Notes under the pieces: model-generated
Databases searched by the model: none
What the model saw: only the letters and a program-made list of their open reading frames with translations
What the model was told of the DNA's origin: nothing
Shown here: in pieces, positions 46,586-55,636 of the stretch
How positions within the stretch are numbered: the first letter of the stretch is position 1
Layout: the number at the start of each line of letters is the position of its first letter
Source of the DNA: Mucilaginibacter mallensis
GTDB taxonomy: Bacteria > Bacteroidota > Bacteroidia > Sphingobacteriales > Sphingobacteriaceae
Direction of reading: 5' to 3'
DNA length: 64,000 nucleotides
Assembly (NCBI RefSeq): GCF_900105165.1
Contig: NZ_LT629740.1
Location: forward strand, 5,580,001 to 5,644,000
Position numbers and translations under genes: made by a program

Positions 46586-48469
46586 TCACTTTGGCTGATT
46601 ATATAACAGCTTCAATTCTGTGGTCTTTTTGCTCATTAATCCTATCGCGCCTTCAACCATTTGCGTTTCATCTATCCTGAAATTCATAAATTTTTGAAGA
46701 AGGTCATCAGCAGATGCATTAAAACCGTTACGGAGCAACGCGTTATAGTGAATGGCGAAGTTTTCCGGGTCCTTGTGCAATAATTCATACAATTTACAGG
46801 CGACCAGCGAGGCATATAAATAATTCACATTGTAAATCGGATCATCGTATATCAAGCGTTTATTGATCCATTCTGCATGACGTTCAGGCTCATCTTTAAA
46901 AAATAAGTCGTATTTACTCATAATCCCCGCATATAGGCTATCAATATCTTTTTGATTTTTTATTTTGCCTGCAGAAACGCCATCATAAATTCCCTGCTCA
47001 AAAGTGCCCTCCTCTGCGCAGGTAAATAACTGATCGGCGAGGTCGTCAATAAATGTCTTGGTATAGAAAGCCTTGGAATCGGAACTTCTACTTGAATTTG
47101 TTAATTCATCTAACAATAAAAATTCATTAAGAATGGCAAACGATTCAAATAGAAAATTTGGTCCTGAAGAATTAGTTGGCACAATGTGATTTTCACTCAT
47201 TAATAACCTATGAATGCTGTGGCCGCCTTCATGTATCAAGACCCGGATACTACCGGTTTCGCCGTTAAATGATTTCATATATAGCGTAATTGGTACCCCG
47301 GGATATCCCAATCCTGTAAAATCTGTTACTCTGCTTTTACCGCCTGTAATATCTAACTTACCCTGAGTAGGGTCAAGCAAATCAGCAAAATGGCTTACAT
47401 AGTCTTTACCTAATGGCCGCAATGCCTGTAGAATGGATTTTCGCGCTGATACGAAATTTTGCGGCCGAGGCGTGTAATTCAAAGGGAGGTCCATATCCCA
47501 GCTATGAATTTGCTTTAAACCGGTTACGTGTTTGATTTGTTCAGCCTGGGCCTGTTGATAGGTTTTTAATACATCGGCATGTAGGTTCAACTCGTTAAGC
47601 ATTCCCTTTACGTTGTCTTCACTTACTTGTAAACGTTTATCATACATTCTTGCTGGTGCGTCCGGGTAGTTATATAATCTTGCTGACGCATTTTCTTCAT
47701 TTGCTATATCAATTAGCGTTGCCGCAAATATTTCTTCATGCTGTGCATAGGCATTCAGGAAAGCTTTGACACCCGTTTCACGGATATATGCATTCTTGCT
47801 ATGTCTCATTGTAGTGATCCCAGTCCCCGGATTGAATTTTTTACCTATTGAATCGAAAACGAGATTTTTGTTTATATTGTCCATCAATGCATCATATCGG
47901 TCATCTAATCTATCTAAAACTGACCCGGAAAGTTCATTTATAATTTTTGTGCTGGTGGCCGGGATGGTATGGCTTGCATTCTTTTGGATGGTTGATATTA
48001 AGTAGCTGAATTTATCCAGATGAAATTGATTTGTCTCAGCTTCTGTTAATGTTGACAATTCCTTTTGCGTCAGAGCAAGGTTAACTGTAGCTCTTAATTC
48101 ACTGGAGACACTATTATCATAATTCATTCTTTTTCGCGCAGTGGTATCATTTTTATTATCATAGTATAAAAGCTTCTCATATAACATGTGCCTTGTCAAC
48201 TCAATTGAAAAATGTTCATACTGATCTAAACGTTCAGCAAGTACAGGCAAATCCCACGCGGTATTGTTTTCAAATTTCTTTACACTGTCTAATAAAACAT
48301 TGAGGGTATTTGACTCTTCCTTAGGAGTTGTAAAGTACCTGAATAAATTCAGCTGGTACTGAGAGGACTTTCCTTCAAATGGATCGAAATTTTGAGCCAT
48401 ACAGCTTTCACCTATCAATAAGAAAGTAATTAAAACTAATGTGGCACCTTTAAATGGAAAACCCCTCAT
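46586..48469 (-). CDS. Secreted M3-family metallopeptidase (oligoendopeptidase F-like)
   Basis: This 627-residue protein has an N-terminal signal (about 1-25, cut before or at SCMAQ; Cys may be lipidated). The thermolysin-like zinc motif IHEGGHSIHRLL lies near residue 405-416, with the third ligand Glu in the following NFLFESFAILNEFLL helix, as in M3 peptidases. It would cut short peptides in the periplasm or at the surface. M3 enzymes are mostly cytoplasmic, so export is a mild peculiarity. It is convergent with nothing and may be regulated by the AraC gene next to it. Confidence 0.9.
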   Translation of the reverse strand: MRGFPFKGATLVLITFLLIGESCMAQNFDPFEGKSSQYQLNLFRYFTTPKEESNTLNVLLDSVKKFENNTAWDLPVLAERLDQYEHFSIELTRHMLYEKLLYYDNKNDTTARKRMNYDNSVSSELRATVNLALTQKELSTLTEAETNQFHLDKFSYLISTIQKNASHTIPATSTKIINELSGSVLDRLDDRYDALMDNINKNLVFDSIGKKFNPGTGITTMRHSKNAYIRETGVKAFLNAYAQHEEIFAATLIDIANEENASARLYNYPDAPARMYDKRLQVSEDNVKGMLNELNLHADVLKTYQQAQAEQIKHVTGLKQIHSWDMDLPLNYTPRPQNFVSARKSILQALRPLGKDYVSHFADLLDPTQGKLDITGGKSRVTDFTGLGYPGVPITLYMKSFNGETGSIRVLIHEGGHSIHRLLMSENHIVPTNSSGPNFLFESFAILNEFLLLDELTNSSRSSDSKAFYTKTFIDDLADQLFTCAEEGTFEQGIYDGVSAGKIKNQKDIDSLYAGIMSKYDLFFKDEPERHAEWINKRLIYDDPIYNVNYLYASLVACKLYELLHKDPENFAIHYNALLRNGFNASADDLLQKFMNFRIDETQMVEGAIGLMSKKTTELKLLYNQPK

Positions 48470-48545
48470 AACAAACTATTTGCAACACAAATCTACTTTT
48501 AACTGATCGTTGAAAATTGAATGAGATTAGCATTTCCGGTAAGCA

Positions 48546-49337
48546 TCAAATTTTCCTAAAGTTTTTTGGAAGTATGCCTGTCATCTCCTTGAACGTTCTT
48601 GTAAAGTGCGCTTGATCGGCGAAACCACATGCATAGGCGATCTCTGTTAGGGATAGGTGGGAAGACCTTACAAGCACGAGTGCTTTATCCACCTTGATCA
48701 TTTGTAAGTATCTGCTCAAAGTGGTGGAAAAATATTGGGAAAATGCCCTGGAAATTGTGGTAGGATGTACGCCCAGCATATGAGACATCTCATTTAATGT
48801 AAAGTTTGTTTGTGGTGCATCATGCAATAATTCAATTAAACTCTTGATCCATTTTGGAGGAAGTTTTTCGACAACTGATAACTGTTTTGTGTTAAAAAAG
48901 CTGTGCAAGATAATTGAAGCAGATGCAGGTGTTTCGAGGTTATTATTAACCACCTCCTGATAAAGGCGTGTAAGAACGAACTTAAAATAGGGCGATGAAT
49001 GGATTAGCTTGCACAATTTATCTTCGCTAAAACCCACTTCTTTCAACTGAGCGTCAGAAAGGTCCAAATTTATTTTTTTTGTGCCGGGTGAAAAATCATA
49101 ACACCTGTGCTGTTCGCCTTTATGAATGAATTTAATATCTCCCGGTCTCCTTATTAATCGCCTGTCACGTAAATCTTCCGTGTAAGTGCCTTCAATTAAA
49201 AGACCTATACTGCATTTTGAGTGTGAATGCCAATCCTCATATTCGCTGTTATCGGGATAAGTAGTCAGTGATATATTGCACCCGTTTATTGCTTTAGTGA
49301 AATGATTGAAGCCAAAAAATGTTGAGTATCTTTCCAT
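48546..49337 (-). CDS. AraC-family transcriptional regulator
   Basis: This 263-residue protein has an N-terminal cupin-like sensor with SHSKCSIGLLIEG and RRPGDIKFIHKGEQHRCYDF. The C-terminal double HTH has FTLNEMSHMLGVHPTTISRAFSQYF and LSLTEIAYACGFADQAHFTRTFKEMTGILPKNFR. It ends 76 bases upstream of the M3 peptidase start on the same strand, so the two could share a transcript or a regulatory link. Confidence 0.92.
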   Translation of the reverse strand: MERYSTFFGFNHFTKAINGCNISLTTYPDNSEYEDWHSHSKCSIGLLIEGTYTEDLRDRRLIRRPGDIKFIHKGEQHRCYDFSPGTKKINLDLSDAQLKEVGFSEDKLCKLIHSSPYFKFVLTRLYQEVVNNNLETPASASIILHSFFNTKQLSVVEKLPPKWIKSLIELLHDAPQTNFTLNEMSHMLGVHPTTISRAFSQYFSTTLSRYLQMIKVDKALVLVRSSHLSLTEIAYACGFADQAHFTRTFKEMTGILPKNFRKI

Positions 49338-49853
49338 ATGTTAAAAGACATATAAGATCGATAAACGTTGCGGCATAAGCGTATTTCTTTGTAGTTCGCA
49401 ATGCGGACCACCGTTCTGAAATTTGCTTTCTAAATTTCTATAATAAAAATGATTTTGTAGAAAATGCTCCGGATTAATTTCTTATCCTGTTTTTCATCAT
49501 CTACATCGGATTGACGTGAAGTTGGCGCTTTACGTCCTTGTATGGTCTCCGAAAGGGGCCTCGTATTCGGGATAATTTTGTGGAGCGAATGATGCTTTAT
49601 ACACACCCCTTTTACCTCTTTTCGAATTTTTTGACAGAGTAAATTTTAAATAATTTAAATCAATATTTCCGCTACGGGCTGCTATTAGTCGTCGAAATCT
49701 GCGAAACTTCACCGAAATTTCGCGGATTTTGTTTTTTAAATACAAAATCCCAGATAAATGCGGGCTGTCTAGTTTGTCTGAATAGAATTAAACTACACAT
49801 TAATAAGCTATTATAGTTATATTCGCCATGCTGTGTTTCAATAAACCCCTCAA
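49338..49853. other. Long divergent control region with a hairpin
   Basis: This 516-base gap lies between the AraC gene and the sensor-kinase gene. At 49695-49737 AAATCTGCGAAA and TTTCGCGGATTT form a 12-bp stem (one mismatch) followed by a T-rich run. That looks like an intrinsic terminator or leader attenuator on the plus strand. Small reading frames seen here on the minus strand have no protein-like features. Confidence 0.5.
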
Positions 49854-52800
49854 ATGAAAACGGGCGAAATAAGATATTCCTTATTAAATCACAATACAAC
49901 CTGTTTCTTACATTATATTATTATCATTTTTTTACTGTTTATTGTACCCCATCAGCTAAATGCGCAGGACATTAGTAACCTGCATATAGAAAAGGTACAG
50001 GAAGAAGGGCTTACCAACGATTGCATATTAAGCATAAACCAGGACAGTAATGGATTTCTTTGGTTTGGGACAAAGGAAGGGCTTTTTAGATATGATGGCT
50101 ACAGCTTTAAAGCGTTCAGGAATTTCCCCGGAGATTCATCCACCTTAACAGGCAATCAGATCGAATGTCTTTATCCCGAGAAAAATAATTTATGGATCGG
50201 ATCAGACGGAGGACTGAGCAGGATTGATATCAATACCCAAAATATAAAAAATTTTAACTGTTACGGATTAAAGGTAAATACGATACTAAAGAAAAATGAT
50301 TCTATTTTTTGGGTAGGAACGGCTTCAGGTTTATTTCAATTCAACAAAAACAACTACCACTGGACAAAAGTCCCCGGCTTTGAAAAAAGTACGTTTATTA
50401 ACTCATTAACTGATGATCATAATGGCCATTTATATGTAACAACAAGGAATGGATTCTATTGTTATTCCAAATTAACCGGAGTTTGTAAGTATTATCGTCC
50501 CGACCTGCCAACGTTTCCGCAGGGGGATAAAAACGCCCCACTGAGCTTTAGCAAATCGTTACTGGATAACCAGGGTAATCTTTGGATAGGCACCTGGGAT
50601 GCCGGCCTTTTACGGTTTAATACAAAAACAGAGAAGATTAAAACCTGGTTTTATAAAACAGATGATCTTCATTTCTTACCTTATAAAATAATATCCGACC
50701 TGCTTCAGGATGAAAATGGGAATATATGGCTCGCCAATAAGGAAGGCGGACTTACCATTTTTTGCCCTTCAAAAAACAAGTTTATCAATTACCCGGTTGA
50801 GTGGGCAGGTGAAAGTAGAATATCCGGTGCGGTAATATCCTTATTTCGCGATAAGTCGGGTACCTTTTGGATCGGTACAGAAAATGGGATAGTTAAATAT
50901 GATCCGCACTATGTTCATTTATCAAAAACAACATACCAGTTAAAAACGGATACAGGCCTTATATACACGCACTTTGCACCATTAACCATGCTTAAAGAAA
51001 AAGATGGTTTGTGGTGGATGGGTATGTATGAAGGGTTGTTCATGTACGATCAAAAAAAGGGTTTTATACAAGATTACAGTAAAGTGTTAGGGCTGCCAGC
51101 CAATTTTGCCGTATTTAATATCCTCAAGGATAAAAGTGGGGCAACATGGTTAAGTGTAAAAAATATGCTGGTTAAGGTTTCTGAAAATGTTAATAACAGA
51201 AATCACCCCCTTCAAGCCGAGATATTTAAATCGCCTGATATTAAAAGCAGCATCTATATTTTATACATCGATAATGAAAACAGGATATGGATAGGAACAC
51301 ATAGCAATGGCATTTTCAGGTTTGACCCGGAAGCAAGAAAGTTCATTTCTTATCATTATAATACAATGGGGCCGGAGTCTAAAATAAATGAGATACGTGC
51401 ATTTTGTGAATTATCAAAGGACAGCCTGTTAATAGGCGGCATGCACACAGGATTAATTTTATTACATACCAATACGGGACGTTTTGAAAAAATCACATGG
51501 AATAATATAAACAAACTTGTTTCAGACCTTACTATTAATGAATTATATAAAAAAGATAAAGATTTATGGATAGGTACCGATTATTATGGCTTGTGGGCAA
51601 CCAATACACAATTTAAAAACCCACAGATTATAACTGTTAATGATGGCCTGCCGTCGATGTCTGTTTCAACTATAGTTGGCGATAAACAAAACAACCTTTG
51701 GCTGTTGACCAATGCAGGAGCAGTTAAATTTCATATACCTGATAGAAAAATAACTCAATTTAATAAAAAAGATGGCATTCAAAGTCCGGACGGGCTAACT
51801 TCAATAGTTATTGACGATAACAGCAATATATCAATAGCATCCAAGGGCTGCATTTATAGCTTTAACCCGGCTAACTTTGTGAAAAATACGCATCCGCCCG
51901 AAGTATCAATAACAGACTTACGTATTTTTGATAAGGATTACACTATACACAAAGGGGAAACCATTAGGCTTAACTACAACCAAAACTATTTTTCTTTTGA
52001 GTATGTAGCACTTAATTATACGCAGTCAAGGCTTAATAAATATGCTTATAAAATGGACGGGCTTGATAAAAGTTGGAATATTGCCGGTTCTCGCCGCTAT
52101 GTTTCTTACGCTAATCTGGATGAAGGCACCTATGTATTTAATGTAAAAGCATGTAATAACGAAGGTATATGGAATAATACACCTACTAAGCTTGTATTAA
52201 TTGTAAACCCTCCGTTCTGGCATCGATGGTGGTTTTATTTATCACTTTGTGTATTAGTTTTAAGTATAATATATATCATTTACAGGTATAACATGAACCA
52301 GTTTAAAATGCGTTTGCAATTACGTGATAATATAGCCCGTGATCTGCATGATGATATTGGTTCAACTTTAAGCAGCATCAACATATTCAGTAAAATAGCA
52401 TTACAAAAAATAAGTACAGATAAGCGCAGCAGTAGTGAATTATTACAAAAAATAAGCGACAAATCGGAAAGAACCCTGGATGCTTTATCAGATATTGTCT
52501 GGTCCATCAATACCAGGAACGATGGCCTGGATAATTTTTTAATGAAAGCCCGTGAATACCTCTCTGAAGTGCTCGAGGCCCAGTGTATTCCTTACGATTT
52601 CAGTATTGACCCGGAAATAGAACATCTAAAAATAGGAATGGTCTCAAGGAAAGAGTTGTATCTTATTTTTAAAGAAGCTATTTGCAATGCTTCAAAATAC
52701 TCCGGATGCACCTTCATACAAATTTGTTTAACAAGGCATAAGAGCGTTTGCAAATTAACCATCAGCGATAATGGCAAAGGGTTTAATATAAATGCTGTTT

Positions 52801-52928
52801 CGTCGGGTAATGGGCTTTATAACATGGGGCAGCGGGCAAAAAAAATGGGAGCTGATCTTTATATTGAAAGTGACGAAAACAAAGGAACGCTGGTGTCTTT
52901 AAGTTTCCATATCCCCCGATTTCGGTAG
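49854..52928 (+). CDS. Two-component sensor kinase with beta-propeller (Reg_prop/Y_Y_Y) sensor
   Basis: This 1024-residue protein has a signal peptide or first helix at about 18-38. About fourteen periplasmic Reg_prop repeats follow (for example GFLWFGTKEGLFRYDG, NLWIGTWDAGLLRF), then a Y_Y_Y Ig-like domain (about 690-785). One membrane helix (about 796-816) precedes a HisKA_3 dimer with His in RDLHDDIGSTLSSINIF. The HATPase domain has EAICNASKYS, ISDNGKGFN and GNGLYNMGQRA. Unlike hybrid kinases of this class it has no receiver or AraC domain; its partner regulator is the next gene. Confidence 0.92.
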   Translation: MKTGEIRYSLLNHNTTCFLHYIIIIFLLFIVPHQLNAQDISNLHIEKVQEEGLTNDCILSINQDSNGFLWFGTKEGLFRYDGYSFKAFRNFPGDSSTLTGNQIECLYPEKNNLWIGSDGGLSRIDINTQNIKNFNCYGLKVNTILKKNDSIFWVGTASGLFQFNKNNYHWTKVPGFEKSTFINSLTDDHNGHLYVTTRNGFYCYSKLTGVCKYYRPDLPTFPQGDKNAPLSFSKSLLDNQGNLWIGTWDAGLLRFNTKTEKIKTWFYKTDDLHFLPYKIISDLLQDENGNIWLANKEGGLTIFCPSKNKFINYPVEWAGESRISGAVISLFRDKSGTFWIGTENGIVKYDPHYVHLSKTTYQLKTDTGLIYTHFAPLTMLKEKDGLWWMGMYEGLFMYDQKKGFIQDYSKVLGLPANFAVFNILKDKSGATWLSVKNMLVKVSENVNNRNHPLQAEIFKSPDIKSSIYILYIDNENRIWIGTHSNGIFRFDPEARKFISYHYNTMGPESKINEIRAFCELSKDSLLIGGMHTGLILLHTNTGRFEKITWNNINKLVSDLTINELYKKDKDLWIGTDYYGLWATNTQFKNPQIITVNDGLPSMSVSTIVGDKQNNLWLLTNAGAVKFHIPDRKITQFNKKDGIQSPDGLTSIVIDDNSNISIASKGCIYSFNPANFVKNTHPPEVSITDLRIFDKDYTIHKGETIRLNYNQNYFSFEYVALNYTQSRLNKYAYKMDGLDKSWNIAGSRRYVSYANLDEGTYVFNVKACNNEGIWNNTPTKLVLIVNPPFWHRWWFYLSLCVLVLSIIYIIYRYNMNQFKMRLQLRDNIARDLHDDIGSTLSSINIFSKIALQKISTDKRSSSELLQKISDKSERTLDALSDIVWSINTRNDGLDNFLMKAREYLSEVLEAQCIPYDFSIDPEIEHLKIGMVSRKELYLIFKEAICNASKYSGCTFIQICLTRHKSVCKLTISDNGKGFNINAVSSGNGLYNMGQRAKKMGADLYIESDENKGTLVSLSFHIPRFR

Positions 52929-53042
52929 CTGTAAATAATAATAATCTGTTTACATTTAACTTATTATGGTCGCCCATGATTATCCTAATTATTGTTTGGA
53001 TAGCAGCCCTCATTAAAAGGCGAAATACTAAAAAGAAATTTA

Positions 53043-53678
53043 ATGAAAACAGGCGTTTTGATATACGAGGACAATACGGACTTATGCGAAGCGCTTGTGC
53101 AACTCCTTAACACATCTGATAATTATACCTGTGCCGGGGCCTTCCAAAATTGTACAAATGTCATAAACGATCTTCAAACTTTAAAGCCGCAGGTTATTTT
53201 GATGGATATTGATATGCCCGGGAGAAATGGTATTGAAGCAGTTCAACTGATCAGGCAGGTTGATACAGAAGTGAAGATAATTATGCTTACCGTTTTTGAC
53301 GATAATAAAAATGTAATTGCGGCTATTTGCGCCGGTGCCTCGGGATATTTACTCAAAAAACATTGCTTTGAGAAATTATTCGGCGCTATTGCGGAATCAT
53401 TAGAAGGCGGAGCGCCATTAAGCGCTAATATTGCACGTATGTTGTTAGAGCATTTAGCTCAAAACAGTTCAGGCACGATTGAAAAATATGATCTGACGGT
53501 ACGTGAAAAAGAAATACTGAACGGCCTGGTAAAGGGATTTAGCTACAAAATGATAGCAGGATCACTCAATATCAGTTTTGAAACTGTAAAAAGCCACATC
53601 CGTAATATTTATGAGAAGCTTCATGTGCATAACCAATCAGAAGCCGTTGCAAAAGCTTTAAAAAACAGGGTGGTTTAA
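53043..53678 (+). CDS. NarL/FixJ-type response regulator
   Basis: This 211-residue regulator has a receiver with Asp in VILMDIDMPGRNG, Thr in IMLTVFDDNKN and Lys in GYLLKKHC. The LuxR-type HTH is LTVREKEILNGLVKGFSYKMIAGSLNIS..TVKSHIRNIYEKL. It lies 115 bases after the sensor kinase gene and is its likely partner. The downstream secreted-protein and cytolysin genes share a promoter element that this regulator might bind (inference). Confidence 0.93.
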   Translation: MKTGVLIYEDNTDLCEALVQLLNTSDNYTCAGAFQNCTNVINDLQTLKPQVILMDIDMPGRNGIEAVQLIRQVDTEVKIIMLTVFDDNKNVIAAICAGASGYLLKKHCFEKLFGAIAESLEGGAPLSANIARMLLEHLAQNSSGTIEKYDLTVREKEILNGLVKGFSYKMIAGSLNISFETVKSHIRNIYEKLHVHNQSEAVAKALKNRVV

Positions 53679-53702
53679 AGCTGATTCCACTATAGCCTCA
53701 CC

Positions 53703-54359
53703 TTACCTGAGAGCGGTAATTTCCGTTGTCAAACCAATAACCTGAACCTTTACTATACCAAAATTGGGGACATACCACTCCGTAGTTTCAGCGGTGAACG
53801 GAGCCATTTTATAACCTTTAATAGTAGTGGTAGTTTTATTAACTATTTTAAAACAATTCCAGGTTCCGGCGGGTGTGGTGACGTTTTCTTTAGCAACAAC
53901 CGTCCTTTCAATTTGAGAAGTAGCAACACTTGAGACACCACCAATTTTCTCTTCCACTTGTGAGGTAACACTCTTTAAACGGTCGCCAACCTTCATCCCT
54001 GACGGATATTCCATGGAACTGGCGGTGAATTTAATATTAGCGTTGCCCTGCTGGGGGCTATTATCACCCATGTCCATTATAAATGAACCACCATTACATT
54101 TGTAGGAAATACTTTTTTCCCCGTTGGGCTTTCCGTTTTTATCAAAATATTTCGTACTAACGTTTGCAGTGGTTGTCCCGTTTATTGTGGTTACGTTAAC
54201 AACCGTTGAAACCACTTTCCGTAAAACTTCGCCTTTCTCGTTATAACAGGTTGATTCAATAACCTTGTTTTTTTTCATATACATATACTGGGAACAATCC
54301 TGTGCCAGCATCCTTGAGGTTATTAAAAGTAGGGCGATGATGAATATAATTTTTTTCAT
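53703..54359 (-). CDS. Secreted TapB/DUF3108-like protein (paralogue 1)
   Basis: This 218-residue protein has a signal peptide (MKKIIFIIALLLITSRMLAQ) and an all-beta body. It starts DCSQYMYMKKNKVIE, has the MEYPSGMKVGDRL turn and NVTTPAGTWNCFKI, and ends TTEWYVPNFGIVKVQ...TEITALR. It resembles the DUF3108-like (TapB) fold of periplasmic/outer-membrane-associated proteins. The function is unknown. The paralogue at 54496-55263 has the same segments and the same promoter. Confidence 0.75.
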   Translation of the reverse strand: MKKIIFIIALLLITSRMLAQDCSQYMYMKKNKVIESTCYNEKGEVLRKVVSTVVNVTTINGTTTANVSTKYFDKNGKPNGEKSISYKCNGGSFIMDMGDNSPQQGNANIKFTASSMEYPSGMKVGDRLKSVTSQVEEKIGGVSSVATSQIERTVVAKENVTTPAGTWNCFKIVNKTTTTIKGYKMAPFTAETTEWYVPNFGIVKVQVIGLTTEITALR

Positions 54360-54377
54360 GGGGTTTGGTTTTTATAA

Positions 54378-54424
54378 CAAAGCTATTACAAACTCCAACA
54401 GCCGTCAATACCGCAAACGGGGGA
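54378..54424 (-). promoter_or_regulatory. Shared promoter element, paralogue 1
   Basis: Minus strand: TCCCCCGTTTGCGGTATTGAC (54404-54424), 18 nt, then the -7 box TAGCTTTG (54378-54385), ending 18 bases before the start codon. ATTGAC doubles as the -33 element. The same arrangement occurs at 55282-55328 and 55482-55528. Confidence 0.65.
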
Positions 54425-54495
54425 TATAATTTTTGCTGAACATCAAACTAAAGCGTTACCGATAAGCGGCATAGCTAATTTTATAAGCGATAAAT

Positions 54496-55263
54496 TTACC
54501 TGAGTGCCGTGAGTTCCATTACAAAAGTTTTGCTCTGCATTTTCACCAGGCCAAAACCGGGGGCATACCATACGGTAGTTTCAGAAGTATTTGAAGCCAT
54601 TTTTGGTCCTAAGTTCCCTAATTTGGCTTTTAGTTTGGCAAAGGCGCTCATCGCATTATTAATAGTGTCGGCATGAGCGCCTTTAAAGGTTGTTGAAGAT
54701 GTAGTTTTATAGGTTATTTTAAAGCAATTCCAGCTTCCGGCGGGAGTGGTAACATTTTCCTTTCCAGCAATTATCCTATCGGTAATTTGAATGGTCATAA
54801 CACTTGTCATACCATTATTCATGTCTATTTCCATTTGGCTGGTGGCATCTTTTAAATGATCACCAACTTGCATCCCTGATGGATATTCCATATAGCCCTG
54901 GTTAATTACTTTAAAATTTACTTTGGCATTTGGCTGGGCCGGTTGTTGAGACTGCTGCTGTGTATTAACGCTCATGTCCATCATCATTACCCCGCCATCG
55001 CATTTATAAACCGCGTTTGATGAGTTGATCAATTCCCCATTTTTATCATATGCCTCTGCAGCAACGTTTGCAGTAGTTACCCCGTTTGCAGTACTCACAT
55101 CAGAAACCTTTGTAACTGATCTAAAGGTCATTTCATTTTTATTATTGAAGGCCGTCATCTCAATGGTCTTGTTCTTTTGCATATACATATATTGAGAACA
55201 ATCCTGGGCAAACAACTGGCCGGTTACTAAAAAGCAGGCAAAAAGAGCTACAAATTTTTTCAT
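54496..55263 (-). CDS. Secreted TapB/DUF3108-like protein (paralogue 2)
   Basis: About 255 residues from ATG 55263 (MKKFVALFACFLVTGQLFAQ); the frame opens seven codons earlier. It shows DCSQYMYMQKNKTIEMTAF, a Gln-rich stretch (QQQSQQPAQPN), MEYPSGMQVGDHL, NVTTPAGSWNCFKI and TTVWYAPGFGLVKMQ...MELTALR. All parallel the neighbouring paralogue, but with a 40-residue insertion near the C-terminus. The mature protein starts at the DCSQYMYM segment in both. It may accompany the cytolysin in the envelope (inference from coregulation). Confidence 0.75.
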   Translation of the reverse strand: MKKFVALFACFLVTGQLFAQDCSQYMYMQKNKTIEMTAFNNKNEMTFRSVTKVSDVSTANGVTTANVAAEAYDKNGELINSSNAVYKCDGGVMMMDMSVNTQQQSQQPAQPNAKVNFKVINQGYMEYPSGMQVGDHLKDATSQMEIDMNNGMTSVMTIQITDRIIAGKENVTTPAGSWNCFKITYKTTSSTTFKGAHADTINNAMSAFAKLKAKLGNLGPKMASNTSETTVWYAPGFGLVKMQSKTFVMELTALR

Positions 55264-55281
55264 GGTTTTTTGTTTATATAA

Positions 55282-55328
55282 CAAAACTATTACATAAGCC
55301 GATCTGTGTCAATCACCCAATCGGGGGA
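55282..55328 (-). promoter_or_regulatory. Shared promoter element, paralogue 2
   Basis: Minus strand: TCCCCCGATTGGGTGATTGAC (55308-55328), 18 nt, then TAGTTTTG (55282-55289). Spacing to the start codon is identical to paralogue 1: the element begins 45 bases upstream in both. Confidence 0.65.
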
Positions 55329-55481
55329 TAAGCGTTTTTATTTAGATGGAAATAATTGATCTTATTACGGGAAACATATCGCCTGTAACCAACAGGTTTG
55401 TTTAGCATTTTATATTACACTATTTGATTTAACGTCAATCCACAGGCCTCATTTTAATGCGCTGATATTGTGAATTTAAAA

Positions 55482-55528
55482 ACCCCCGATTTGGTGATTG
55501 ACCGGCTGCGCTATCGGCAGTAATTTTA
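55482..55528 (+). promoter_or_regulatory. Shared promoter element before the cytolysin gene
   Basis: Plus strand: ACCCCCGATTTGGTGATTGAC (55482-55502), 18 nt, then TAATTTTA (55521-55528), a near match to the -7 box. It predicts a leader of about 100 nt before the cytolysin ATG. Orientation relative to its gene is the same as in the other two copies. Confidence 0.6.
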
Positions 55529-55636
55529 ATCAGGTAAAATTTAACTAATAAATAACATGCACCATCCCGTATATCCTTGCAATAAAAAAAGCGGGGCACG
55601 ATGCTTCTATTAAACCTTTGAAAATCACTTATCAAA

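Noticed and set aside
49530..49899. Two small minus-strand frames before the sensor kinase
   Set aside because: They overlap a hairpin and the kinase start, have no family resemblance, and are best read as control sequence.
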